DNA of 29,559 nucleotides, from the NCBI GenBank assembly GCA_050250815.1, contig JBFWNY010000042.1:1-29559 (forward strand). The letters are read 5' to 3'. Source of the DNA: JAEUMD01 sp050250815 (GTDB taxonomy: Bacteria; Pseudomonadota; Alphaproteobacteria; Rhizobiales; Hyphomicrobiaceae). The translations under genes and the position numbers were made by a program. Of the stretch, positions 18,003 to 25,708 are shown in pieces. The notes under the pieces are model-generated. The model ran no database searches, had not been told where the DNA came from, and was given only the letters and a program-made list of their open reading frames with translations. Numbering within the stretch: position 1 is the stretch's first letter; the number at the start of each line of letters is the position of its first letter.

Positions 18003-19790
18003 ATGACAAAGTCAATGAACGACCCAACGAGCGCCCCCGGGAATGCGCATCGGCCGACCGGTTCCGGCAATGGCAGCGGGACACCGCTCACGGTCGCGGT
18101 CATGGGCTCGCAGGGCAGCGGCAAGACGGTGCTTATCGCGGAGATGGCTGCCCCCTCGGCCTCTGAGCCTGGTCTGCCTGTCAGGATGACGACGGCTCGA
18201 GGGCGAAACGTGCGCTTCGTCGAAGTTTCCGAGCCCGGCGAGGACCCGCGCCGGCTCGCCAATACCGCACTCACCGCGGATGCGGCCATTGTCGTCGTGG
18301 ACGTTCGCCACCGGTTGCTCACGCGCGCGCGCCTCGCCGTTCTGGCCGCCGGCCTGCTCGGCGTGAAGCACGTCTTCGTTGCCGTGAACAAAATGGACCT
18401 CGTGGAGAATGCCTGGAAGGCGTTCGATGCCGTCGTGCACGAGCTTGCAGAGCCCTTCGGTGCGGCCGGACTGCCAACCCCGGTCTTCGTTCCCGTCAGC
18501 GCGGCGCTGCACCAGAACATTACCGAGCGTTCAAGAGATTTCGCCTGGTACACCGGCGCCGATCTGTTGAGCTGCATCGCTGACCTGCCGGTACAAACCG
18601 ATGCGCGCACGCTGCCGTTGCGCCTAGTGCCTAACGCAAAGGCTGCGGGAAACCCGGGTGGCGGAAGCGGCCTGCATATCGCTTCCGGACGCGTTGCCGT
18701 AGGTGATGAAATCATCTCTCCGGCAACCGGCCGCAAGACGCGCGTCTCCGTCCTTCGCTCGAACGGCGAATCCATCGCGGACGCATCGGCGGGCAGGGAT
18801 GTCACGCTCGAGCTTGCCGACGAGATCGCAATATCTCCCGGTGAGATACTCACGTCCCCCTCGGAACGGCCGGAAGTCTCCGACCAGTTCGCGGCACACT
18901 TGTTCTGGCTGGACCGCGAGCATCTTCTGCCCGGCCGCGCCTACACGCTGCGACTGAACGGCGGCGACGTGCAGTCGAGCATTACGGGCATCAAGTACCG
19001 CATCGATCCGGACACGCTACAGCACATCGCAGCGCGCAACCTCGAGCGCAACGAGATCGGCGTCGCGACACTGGCAACCGCCAGCCCCGTTTGCTTCGAT
19101 CCCTTCTCCGAGAATCGTGAAACCGGCTGGTTCACGCTGCTCGACCGTGCCTCCGGCGCGACCGTCGCTCTGGGCACAATCAAGTTCGGACTCCGCCGCG
19201 CGACGAACATTCATGTCGAGGAACTGTTCGTCGACCGGGACGCGCGTGCCCATGCCAAGGGGCAGCGCCCCACCGTGATCTGGTTCACCGGACTTTCGGG
19301 CTCAGGCAAGTCGACCATCGCCAAACGTCTGGAGGAGCGACTGCACGCACTCGGCCGGCACACCTACGTGCTCGACGGCGACAACGTACGGCACGGCCTC
19401 AACCGGGATCTCGGCTTCACCGACACGGACCGCGTCGAGAACATCCGCCGCATCGGCGAGGTCGCGAAGCTCTTCGCTGACGCCGGCCTCGTCGTCATGT
19501 GCTCTTTCATTTCGCCATTCCGCGCCGAGCGGCGCATGGTGCGCGAACTGCTGGGCGAAGGTGAGTTCGTGGAGGTGTTCGTCGATGCATCGATTGACGT
19601 CTGTCAGCAGCGCGACCCCAAGGGGCTCTACGCCAAGGCGCTCGCGGGTAAGGTGAAGAACTTCACTGGCATCGACAGCCCGTATGAGCCACCGGAACAA
19701 CCCGAACTGCGGCTGGTGACCGAGGACAGCTCGGCCGACGATCTGGTCGACCGCCTGATCGCCTACCTCGCTGACAAGGGCCGCATCTGA
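18003..19790 (+). CDS. cysNC: CysN-CysC fusion with degenerate GTPase half and intact APS kinase
   Basis: About 595 residues resembling NodQ/CysNC. The C-terminal third is a complete adenylylsulfate kinase that makes PAPS, the sulfate donor: P-loop GLSGSGKST (430-438), LDGDNVRHGLNRDLGF (457-472) and FISPFRAERR. The N-terminal half is homologous to the sulfate adenylyltransferase GTPase subunit CysN. It keeps a P-loop (GSQGSGKT, 35-42), NKMD (129-132) and the following beta-barrel domains, but lacks the usual switch I region and has VSEPGED where a DTPGH motif is expected, and the segment between is about 40 residues shorter. GTP-driven activation of the sulfurylase is therefore doubtful. No cysD is in the window. 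Starts are uncertain: a TTG at 17964 and an ATG at 18015 are also in frame. Between nucleotide-sugar genes it probably supplies sulfate for glycan modification. Confidence 0.88.
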   Translation: MTKSMNDPTSAPGNAHRPTGSGNGSGTPLTVAVMGSQGSGKTVLIAEMAAPSASEPGLPVRMTTARGRNVRFVEVSEPGEDPRRLANTALTADAAIVVVDVRHRLLTRARLAVLAAGLLGVKHVFVAVNKMDLVENAWKAFDAVVHELAEPFGAAGLPTPVFVPVSAALHQNITERSRDFAWYTGADLLSCIADLPVQTDARTLPLRLVPNAKAAGNPGGGSGLHIASGRVAVGDEIISPATGRKTRVSVLRSNGESIADASAGRDVTLELADEIAISPGEILTSPSERPEVSDQFAAHLFWLDREHLLPGRAYTLRLNGGDVQSSITGIKYRIDPDTLQHIAARNLERNEIGVATLATASPVCFDPFSENRETGWFTLLDRASGATVALGTIKFGLRRATNIHVEELFVDRDARAHAKGQRPTVIWFTGLSGSGKSTIAKRLEERLHALGRHTYVLDGDNVRHGLNRDLGFTDTDRVENIRRIGEVAKLFADAGLVVMCSFISPFRAERRMVRELLGEGEFVEVFVDASIDVCQQRDPKGLYAKALAGKVKNFTGIDSPYEPPEQPELRLVTEDSSADDLVDRLIAYLADKGRI

Positions 19791-19929
19791 TTTGCGCTCG
19801 CGCCTCCAGCCGCGTTGACAGGTGGGGGATGACCGGCTTTTCTCCCGCACGTCGCGGCAAGCGGAGCTCCGCCCGGGGCCTGCGCCATTTCGAGCCTCGG
19901 CGGAACATGAGCGGGCGGCAAGGTGCAGC

Positions 19930-20844
19930 ATGATCGGTGTCTACGGTGCGAACGGATTCATCGGGCGGCACCTGCTGGCGCGGCTGGCCCGATCCGGCGA
20001 ACGCTGCCGCGCGGTGTCGCGACGATTCGATGACGACGTAAAATCGGAGTTCGGCAGGCGCTTCGAACTCGTCGAGGCCGACTTCCGCGACCCGATCGCG
20101 ATGGCTTCCACGTTGCAAGCCGTCAATACCGTGGTGCAGCTCATCTCGACATCAAGTCCCGGATTGCAGAACCGGTATCTGCTCAACGACATCCGCGAGA
20201 ACGTCATCCCGCATGTCGATTTCGTCCGCAGCGCGGTGGAGGCCGGCGCCAAGCGCTACGTCTTCGTATCGTCGGGCGGCACCGTGTACGGACCTGGCGC
20301 GCCAGTGCCCATTCCCGAGAGCGCGCCGACGCGGCCGATCAGCTCGCACGGCATCAGCAAGCTCACCATCGAGCAGTACTTGCACCTGTTCGCACACGTC
20401 GAGGGGCTGAGCGCAATCGTCCTGCGCGTCGCCAATGCGTATGGGCCTGGACAGAAGTTCCGCAAGGGCAACGGCCTCATTCCCGCCGTGCGCGAGCGCA
20501 TCGAGCGCGACGAGCCGGTTCAGATCATCGGCGACGGCAGCATGCGCCGCGACTACGTCTACGTCGCCGACGTGGCCGAGGCGATCATGGCCTCCGTCAG
20601 CCGCCGGGAAAGTGACAGCGTCACTGTCAACATCGGCAGCGGGCACGCCCACTCCGTGAAAGAGGTCGTCGACCTCGTCGAGCGCATCGTCGGCCGGCCG
20701 GTGAAACGCGAGTTCGTGCCCGCCCGCAAGTCCGACGTTGATGTCAGCCTGCTGGACATTACCCGCGCCCAGGAAATCCTGGGCTGGAAGCCACGCGTCG
20801 ACTTCGAGGACGGCCTAGCGCGGACCTTTGCCTCGTCAACCTGA
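19930..20844 (+). CDS. GalE-like NAD-dependent sugar epimerase/dehydratase with atypical active site
   Basis: An extended SDR of 304 residues, probably acting on a nucleotide sugar of the adjacent polysaccharide pathway. It has the NAD-binding YGANGFIGRHL (5-15), YVFVSSGGTVYGPG, VANAYGPGQ, DGSMRRDYVYVADVAEA and NIGSGHAHSVKEV, all typical of UDP-glucose 4-epimerase relatives. At the YxxxK position it reads SSHGISK (138-144): codon CAC at 20348-20350 gives His140 where Tyr is expected, and Lys144 is kept. The ATG at 19930 has AAGG 6 bases upstream; the frame is open further upstream, but that part is poor coding sequence. Its stop faces the GFA gene stop with only 5 bases between. Confidence 0.88.
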   Translation: MIGVYGANGFIGRHLLARLARSGERCRAVSRRFDDDVKSEFGRRFELVEADFRDPIAMASTLQAVNTVVQLISTSSPGLQNRYLLNDIRENVIPHVDFVRSAVEAGAKRYVFVSSGGTVYGPGAPVPIPESAPTRPISSHGISKLTIEQYLHLFAHVEGLSAIVLRVANAYGPGQKFRKGNGLIPAVRERIERDEPVQIIGDGSMRRDYVYVADVAEAIMASVSRRESDSVTVNIGSGHAHSVKEVVDLVERIVGRPVKREFVPARKSDVDVSLLDITRAQEILGWKPRVDFEDGLARTFASST

Positions 20845-20849
20845 GACAC

Positions 20850-21272
20850 TCAGCTCCGCTGCGGCCCCTTCTCGAACGCCGGCGCGGCGGGCGTCATCAG
20901 GTGCCACTTCGGCGCCGACTGCGTCCAAAATTCCGCTGCGACGTGGAAGATGGAAGGATCGTCGAGGCTGCCCGCCTTGATCGTCATGACCTCGGGAAAG
21001 GCGCTGTCCTCGGCGAACAGAGGCGTGCCACACGTCGCGCAGAAGTGCCGCTTGCGCTTGTTGCCGCTGTCGGCGGTACTTTCGAATGCGGTCGGCTGCC
21101 CCTGGGTCAGGGAGAACGAACTCTTCTCGATCACCAGGATATACGCGGGCGCACCGCCGCTCACGTACTGGCAGTCACGGCAATGGCAGGCCCCGGAGCC
21201 CAGTTCGCGGCCGTCGATGCGATAACGGATCGCGCCACACAGGCAGCCTCCGCTGACATGAATTTCGCGCAT
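20850..21272 (-). CDS. GFA/CENP-V-family zinc-binding enzyme
   Basis: A protein of 140 residues of the glutathione-dependent formaldehyde-activating enzyme (Gfa) family. The full set of zinc cysteines is visible: GGCLCGAIRY (Cys10, Cys12), CHCRDCQ (Cys29, Cys31, Cys34) and FCATCGTPLF (Cys78, Cys81). Gfa itself joins formaldehyde to glutathione, but the family is broad and many members have other or unknown roles, so the substrate is open. An ATG at 21272 has AAAGGA 10 bases upstream; a TTG at 21281 is too close to that site. It stands alone, convergent with the epimerase gene. Confidence 0.88.
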   Translation of the reverse strand: MREIHVSGGCLCGAIRYRIDGRELGSGACHCRDCQYVSGGAPAYILVIEKSSFSLTQGQPTAFESTADSGNKRKRHFCATCGTPLFAEDSAFPEVMTIKAGSLDDPSIFHVAAEFWTQSAPKWHLMTPAAPAFEKGPQRS

Positions 21273-21662
21273 CGCGCTCAAGTCCTTTCTGGAGCAGATT
21301 TTTTTCGAAGTCTGAAGGATACTGGCTGGACGCGGGAATGCGCGTCATCGTCGGCGGCCGCAATGACCGCCTGACCTGCTCAACGGCCTGCTGGTAGGAT
21401 CGGCAAAATCGCTCATGGTCATAAGTTTGGTGCGCGTGGCCGGGGCGTCAAGGCAAGTCCGTTCAATTGCACCATAGGGCCAATAGAATTTACCCGGTCA
21501 GCATATTGGGCTGTTCTATGGCTCCCTCCCCGCCCTGACGATGCCATCGGTGAGACGGCTCCCGGCACTCGCGTGCCACTCGCCGATTGCGCTAGACAGT
21601 CAAAAACGGGAAAATCGTCGCCATTCGACGGCCCGAACCCGCCGTCCAGCCGGAGTTTACCA
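21273..21662. other. Divergent intergenic region
   Basis: This 390-base region lies between the GFA gene (minus) and the unknown 268-residue gene (plus). It should carry both promoters, but no clear -35/-10 pair was found. The frame of the plus-strand gene is open back to 21573, yet that part lacks a suitable ribosome site and looks non-coding. Confidence 0.45.
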
Positions 21663-22469
21663 ATGGCCGAGACCACGTGGCCGAAGTTCGTCGACCTGGA
21701 TCCTCAGAACGTAACGGCAGCCCGTCGTCAGGCGCACAATGCGCTGCACTGGCTCGTCCGCTTCTCCAATAGCTTTGGCGAGCCCGAGCAAGGCGGGGAA
21801 GGCCTTACCCTGCGCTGGAACGACCGCGACGGAGTCATCCAGACCCGGCCCTTCCTCGACGACTACTCGGTGGAGCTCCGTGTCGCCCCGCTCGAGATGC
21901 AATTCCGCGAGAAAGACACGCCGGTTCCGCACACGCTGGGATTCGAGGAACGGACACCTGCGCACGTAGAGGCCTGGGTGCTCGTGGAGTTGCTGCACCG
22001 GGGCATCGACCGCAACCGGTACTCCAAGATGCTTCCCTATACGGTGCAGGACCTTATGACCGGCGACAGCGAGGACTTCACGGCCGAGGCGTACCGGCAT
22101 GAGCTGGTCGTGCTCGAGCAGAGCTTCCGCGCCGGCGCCGCTGTTCTGGAAGAGGTACGCAGCCTTGCCGGGCTCGATTCAGGCGCCCCGCTGCTCTGCT
22201 GGCCCCAAGTGTTCCAGATCGGTTTCGAGACCGACCTGCCACCCAACAGCGGGGCCAGGGCGCTGCGAGTCGGCATTGCCGCCGGGGACGGCGTCCGGCC
22301 GGAGCCATACTTCTACGTCGGCACGGCCGATCAGGCCCGGACCGCGAGCTTCGTCAAGGAGAACATCATTTCCTTGCGGGATCTCGCCGCGAACGGGACC
22401 AGCGCCAAAGACGTCGCCACGACGCTGACGCGACTGATGGACCAAACGCGCCGCAAACTGTTGGGCTAG
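21663..22469 (+). CDS. Unrecognised 268-residue cytoplasmic protein
   Basis: I do not recognise a family. The protein is soluble-looking, with no signal peptide and no membrane segment. It begins MAETTWPKFVDLDPQNV and has an N-terminal helical stretch (RRQAHNALHWLVRFSNSF). A middle part rich in charged and aromatic residues follows (LRWNDRDGVIQTRPFLDDYS; HTLGFEERTPAHVEAWVLVELL), and a helical C-terminus (VATTLTRLMDQTRRKLLG). CGGAG lies 7 bases before the ATG at 21663. It is a single gene convergent with the LysR gene, 31 bases apart. Confidence 0.75.
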   Translation: MAETTWPKFVDLDPQNVTAARRQAHNALHWLVRFSNSFGEPEQGGEGLTLRWNDRDGVIQTRPFLDDYSVELRVAPLEMQFREKDTPVPHTLGFEERTPAHVEAWVLVELLHRGIDRNRYSKMLPYTVQDLMTGDSEDFTAEAYRHELVVLEQSFRAGAAVLEEVRSLAGLDSGAPLLCWPQVFQIGFETDLPPNSGARALRVGIAAGDGVRPEPYFYVGTADQARTASFVKENIISLRDLAANGTSAKDVATTLTRLMDQTRRKLLG

Positions 22470-22500
22470 CCCGCCGCCATCGCGCTTGGAACCTTGCGGA

Positions 22501-23487
22501 TCAGGCCCGCTCGCGGGCGCCGGCGGTCTTCTGGACGCGAGCAGGCGCTCGCCGCTCTCGGGTGACCGTATCGCCAAGCAGCCGCCGCAGCTCGCCAGTC
22601 TTATCGAGACGCTTGGCGACGTCGACCATCACTTTCGCCATGGGCATGATCGTCTCGCCCTCGGCCCAGAACAGGCCGACTTCCTGGCTCATCACCGGGT
22701 CGATAAGGTCCAGCGCGCGGGTACCGGCGTGCAGGCCCGGCATATGGGTGAAGTGCGTAGGGATGATCGTACACAACTCGGTGAACTGGACCTGGAACAT
22801 GAGGTGCAGGATCGACTCGGATTCGACCTTGGGCTCCGGCGACTGCCCGGCCTTCTTGAATACGCTGTCGACGAAACGGCGCTCGTGCATGCTCGGGCGC
22901 AGCAGCGCCAACGGAAGACGTGACGCCTCGGTCCACGAAATCTGCGTGCGGCCCTCGAAGTCGGCCCGGTCCGGAACCAGCAGGCTCAGACGCTCCGTGT
23001 AGATCGGCATGACATTCCGACGGCCGAGGTCGGCGCGCTCGATGTAGGTCAGAGCGCAATCGAGCGTGAAGTTGTCGAGCCCCAGCTTCATGGCCTCGTT
23101 GCCGATGAAGTGCACGTCGATGTGGACGCCGGGATGCTCGTCCCGGACCATCTTCAACAGCACGGGAAGTACAGGCGACATCGACGGCATCGCACCCATG
23201 CGCAGCGAGCCATGCAGATTCTTCTGCATCGACGTGATCTCGTCGCGCATCGCTTCGCAGTGGGAGATGATGCGGCGCGCCCACGCCGTCACGCGTTCAC
23301 CCTCCGCGGTGAGCCCGTGGAACCGCTGCCCGCGCCCGCGCAGGAAGATTGGCACCCCAAGCTCGAGCTCCAGCTGCTTGATGCCGCTCGACAGGCTCGG
23401 CTGCGTTACGCAGCAGCGCGCAGCGGCCCGTCCGAAATGCTCTTCCTCGACGACGGCAACGAGATATTTGAACTGGCGCAGAAACAA
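22501..23487 (-). CDS. LysR-family transcriptional regulator
   Basis: About 328 residues. A winged helix-turn-helix lies at residues 4-60 (FKYLVAVVEEEHFGRAAARCCVTQPSLS read in pieces; SGIKQLELELGVPIFLR), then a linker helix and a periplasmic-binding-fold effector domain starting near residue 94 (GSLRMGAMPSMSPVLP). The C-terminus is longer than usual, with a basic tail. The frame is open to 23559, but the usual LysR N-terminus begins at the TTG at 23487, which has GAGG 9 bases upstream. It is divergent from the TSUP exporter gene, the classic arrangement for a LysR protein that controls its neighbour together with itself. The effector is unknown. Confidence 0.9.
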   Translation of the reverse strand: MFLRQFKYLVAVVEEEHFGRAAARCCVTQPSLSSGIKQLELELGVPIFLRGRGQRFHGLTAEGERVTAWARRIISHCEAMRDEITSMQKNLHGSLRMGAMPSMSPVLPVLLKMVRDEHPGVHIDVHFIGNEAMKLGLDNFTLDCALTYIERADLGRRNVMPIYTERLSLLVPDRADFEGRTQISWTEASRLPLALLRPSMHERRFVDSVFKKAGQSPEPKVESESILHLMFQVQFTELCTIIPTHFTHMPGLHAGTRALDLIDPVMSQEVGLFWAEGETIMPMAKVMVDVAKRLDKTGELRRLLGDTVTRERRAPARVQKTAGARERA

Positions 23488-23519
23488 GCGTTCACACCTC
23501 AACGATCTTGCGGGGCATC

Positions 23520-23532
23520 GATACAGAGTATC
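23520..23532. promoter_or_regulatory. Possible LysR operator between the divergent genes
   Basis: GATAC and GTATC flank a 3-base AGA spacer, a perfect short dyad 33 bases upstream of the LysR TTG start and about 195 bases before the exporter. Its position suits an autoregulatory site, but the motif is short and unproven. Confidence 0.3.
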
Positions 23533-23727
23533 ATAGCGCAAATCTAACGAAATTCCCATATCCTTTGATGATAACGATGATCGCTACTGGCTATCACTGG
23601 ATTGACGAGACGATGGTTGCCGCTGACGGCTTGGGATGGCCAGATGAGGCGCCGCATTCCCGCATTGTGATTCTGCAATCGGATATTCAAACCCACTGAT
23701 ACGGAAGCCGTTCGGCAGGACAGCAGA

Positions 23728-24489
23728 ATGACGATTGCCGAAATGCTTCTTTACGGCGCCTTCGGAGTTCTCGCGGGCGGCCTCATCGGCTGCGTCGGCG
23801 TAGGCGGCGTAATCCTGGTCCCGGCGCTCGCTTTCGTCGCCGGCATCCCAATCCAGACGGCAATCGCCGCGGCCATGTTCGCCTATCTGTTGTCGGGGCT
23901 GGTCGGTACGATCGTCTTTGCACGCAACAAGTCGATCCGTTGGAGCATGACGACGCCCCTGTGGCTCGGCGCCATGCCGGCCGCGCTCGCAGGTGCACTG
24001 ACAGTCGGTATCGCGCCACCCATGGTACTGGAGCTTTCGATCGGGCTGCTGACGGCAGGCTCCGGCATTCATGCGCTGTTCGGCCCGCAGCCGCAGTCCG
24101 ACGAGAGCGAACGCGACGTGTCGAACGCCTTCCTGGCAGTGGCCGGGCTCGTCACAGGTTTCCTGTCGGCACTCACGGGAACGGGCGGCCCGCTTGTGCT
24201 CATCCCCATCCTGCTGTGGGCGGAGGTACCGGTCCTCACTGCCATCGGGTTGTCGCAGGCAATCCAGCTACCGATTGCGGTGCTAGCCACCGCCGGCAAC
24301 GCTTATGCCGGGACGCTCGACGTGCTGCTGGGTCTCGTCATAGGCGTAGGCATCGTCGGTGGCACCTGGGCTGGCGCGCGTCTCGCTCACGTCCTGCCTC
24401 GCCCAACTCTGCGCAGGATCGTGGCCGGATTGCTGGTGATCGTAGGCGCGCTCATCATGGTGCGTCTGCTGATGCGCCTGTGGAGTTGA
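23728..24489 (+). CDS. TSUP (TauE/SafE) family membrane transporter
   Basis: A protein of 253 residues with about eight hydrophobic segments and the two-fold internal repeat of this family: GVLAGGLIGCVGVGGVILVP (13-32) in the first half is echoed by GLVTGFLSALTGTGGPLVLIP in the second (about 140-160). Family members export sulfite, sulfoacetate or other organoanions, or move them inward; the substrate cannot be set from sequence. AGGA lies 7 bases before the ATG. The next gene starts 4 bases after its stop, so the two are almost surely co-transcribed. The presence of soxCD 3 kb away makes a sulfur oxyanion attractive, but this is inference. Confidence 0.9.
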   Translation: MTIAEMLLYGAFGVLAGGLIGCVGVGGVILVPALAFVAGIPIQTAIAAAMFAYLLSGLVGTIVFARNKSIRWSMTTPLWLGAMPAALAGALTVGIAPPMVLELSIGLLTAGSGIHALFGPQPQSDESERDVSNAFLAVAGLVTGFLSALTGTGGPLVLIPILLWAEVPVLTAIGLSQAIQLPIAVLATAGNAYAGTLDVLLGLVIGVGIVGGTWAGARLAHVLPRPTLRRIVAGLLVIVGALIMVRLLMRLWS

Positions 24490-24493
24490 CACG

Positions 24494-25558
24494 ATGGGCT
24501 TCGACGCAGGCGCCGTCGTTCCGCATTTCGGAGATCCCGCCGCAGAGGCCCTCGCCTGCCGCACCGCCGCCGCGCTGTTCGACTTCTCCTTCATGGCGCG
24601 CGCACGTGTCGAGGGCGAAGGCGCTCTGGCCGCTCTCGCTTCCGTAACGAGGCGCAATCTCGACGACCTTGCCCAAGGGCGCATACGATACGCTCTGCGT
24701 GAAGACGGCGATGGTCACCTGAAATCGGATCTCACGGTTTGGAGTACGGGTCCCGCATCCTGGGAGCTGATGAGCGGGATGCGATCCGATATTGCCGACG
24801 TTGTCGCGGCGGCGGCTGCCGGCACAGCTTGCGATCTGAGCGATGAGACCGCCATCCTCGCCGTACAGGGCCCCGCGGCGCTCGACGCGCTCGGACCGCT
24901 GATGTCGGAGCGGCAATCCGAGCTGCTCACCGGGCTCAAATATTACGCGTGCGGCTTCTTCGAGATCGCAGGTGTGGACTGCCTCGTCGGTCGGCTCGGC
25001 TACACAGGCGAGCGGGGTTTCGAAATCATCTGCTCCAGTTCGGCCAAGGCCGCGCTGTGGGATGCATTGAGCCGGCGTGCCCGGCCGGCGGGCTTTATCG
25101 CAGGCGACGCGTTGCGCATCGAGGCAGGCTTCGTGCTGTTCGCCAACGAATTCTCTCTGCCCGTAACCGCCACCGACTGCGGTCTGCAGGCCTTCCAGCC
25201 TGGGGCATCGGCATGGGATGGACCGGCCATTTCGGCGGATGGTGCCAGACGTTACGATCTGGTCGCCTTTGTCGCCGATACCGATGCCAACGTAGCGCTC
25301 TTCCGACCGCGCGAAGGTCTGGCCCTTCCTGACCGTCCGGGCGAGATCGCCGTCACATCCGCCTGCCGCAGCATCATGGCGGGTGGCATTCTGGGGCTCG
25401 GCTTCAAACTCTCTGGAGCAGATCCGGGCAACGCATTGACCGATCCGTCGGGGGTCTTCCGCAGCGTACGCGCGGTCGGCCACCCATTCTACGATCCGCT
25501 CAAGCTGCGCCCGCGTGGAAACTGGCGACGTCAAGGCCGATCCGGCAACGCAACATAG
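24494..25558 (+). CDS. GcvT-family folate-dependent aminomethyltransferase-like protein
   Basis: A protein of 354 residues with the GcvT/T-protein fold. It shows VVPHFGDPAAEALACRTAAALFDFSFM in outline (8-34), GRIRYAL (62-68), HLKSDLTVW with the probably conserved catalytic Asp79, ILAVQGPAAL (121-130), GRLGYTGERGFEI (166-178) and DALRIEAGFVLF (205-216). Classical GcvT works with GcvH and GcvP in glycine cleavage, but neither is nearby. The family also includes folate-dependent demethylases such as DmdA, so a C1-group transfer from another donor is possible. GGAG sits 8 bases before the ATG. It follows the TSUP gene by 4 bases. Confidence 0.85.
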   Translation: MGFDAGAVVPHFGDPAAEALACRTAAALFDFSFMARARVEGEGALAALASVTRRNLDDLAQGRIRYALREDGDGHLKSDLTVWSTGPASWELMSGMRSDIADVVAAAAAGTACDLSDETAILAVQGPAALDALGPLMSERQSELLTGLKYYACGFFEIAGVDCLVGRLGYTGERGFEIICSSSAKAALWDALSRRARPAGFIAGDALRIEAGFVLFANEFSLPVTATDCGLQAFQPGASAWDGPAISADGARRYDLVAFVADTDANVALFRPREGLALPDRPGEIAVTSACRSIMAGGILGLGFKLSGADPGNALTDPSGVFRSVRAVGHPFYDPLKLRPRGNWRRQGRSGNAT

Positions 25559-25708
25559 CCGCCAGCGAACTGTTCATAGCTTCTGCTCATTTGACTATCA
25601 GCGCCCCGCCGACGTCCTTGGAGGCATCGGAGGCTGCTGGTTTTTCGCCGGGCGATGCCGCGCCTTTCGACGATCGGACGATCCAAGAATCAGCTTTGGG
25701 AGAGCGCT

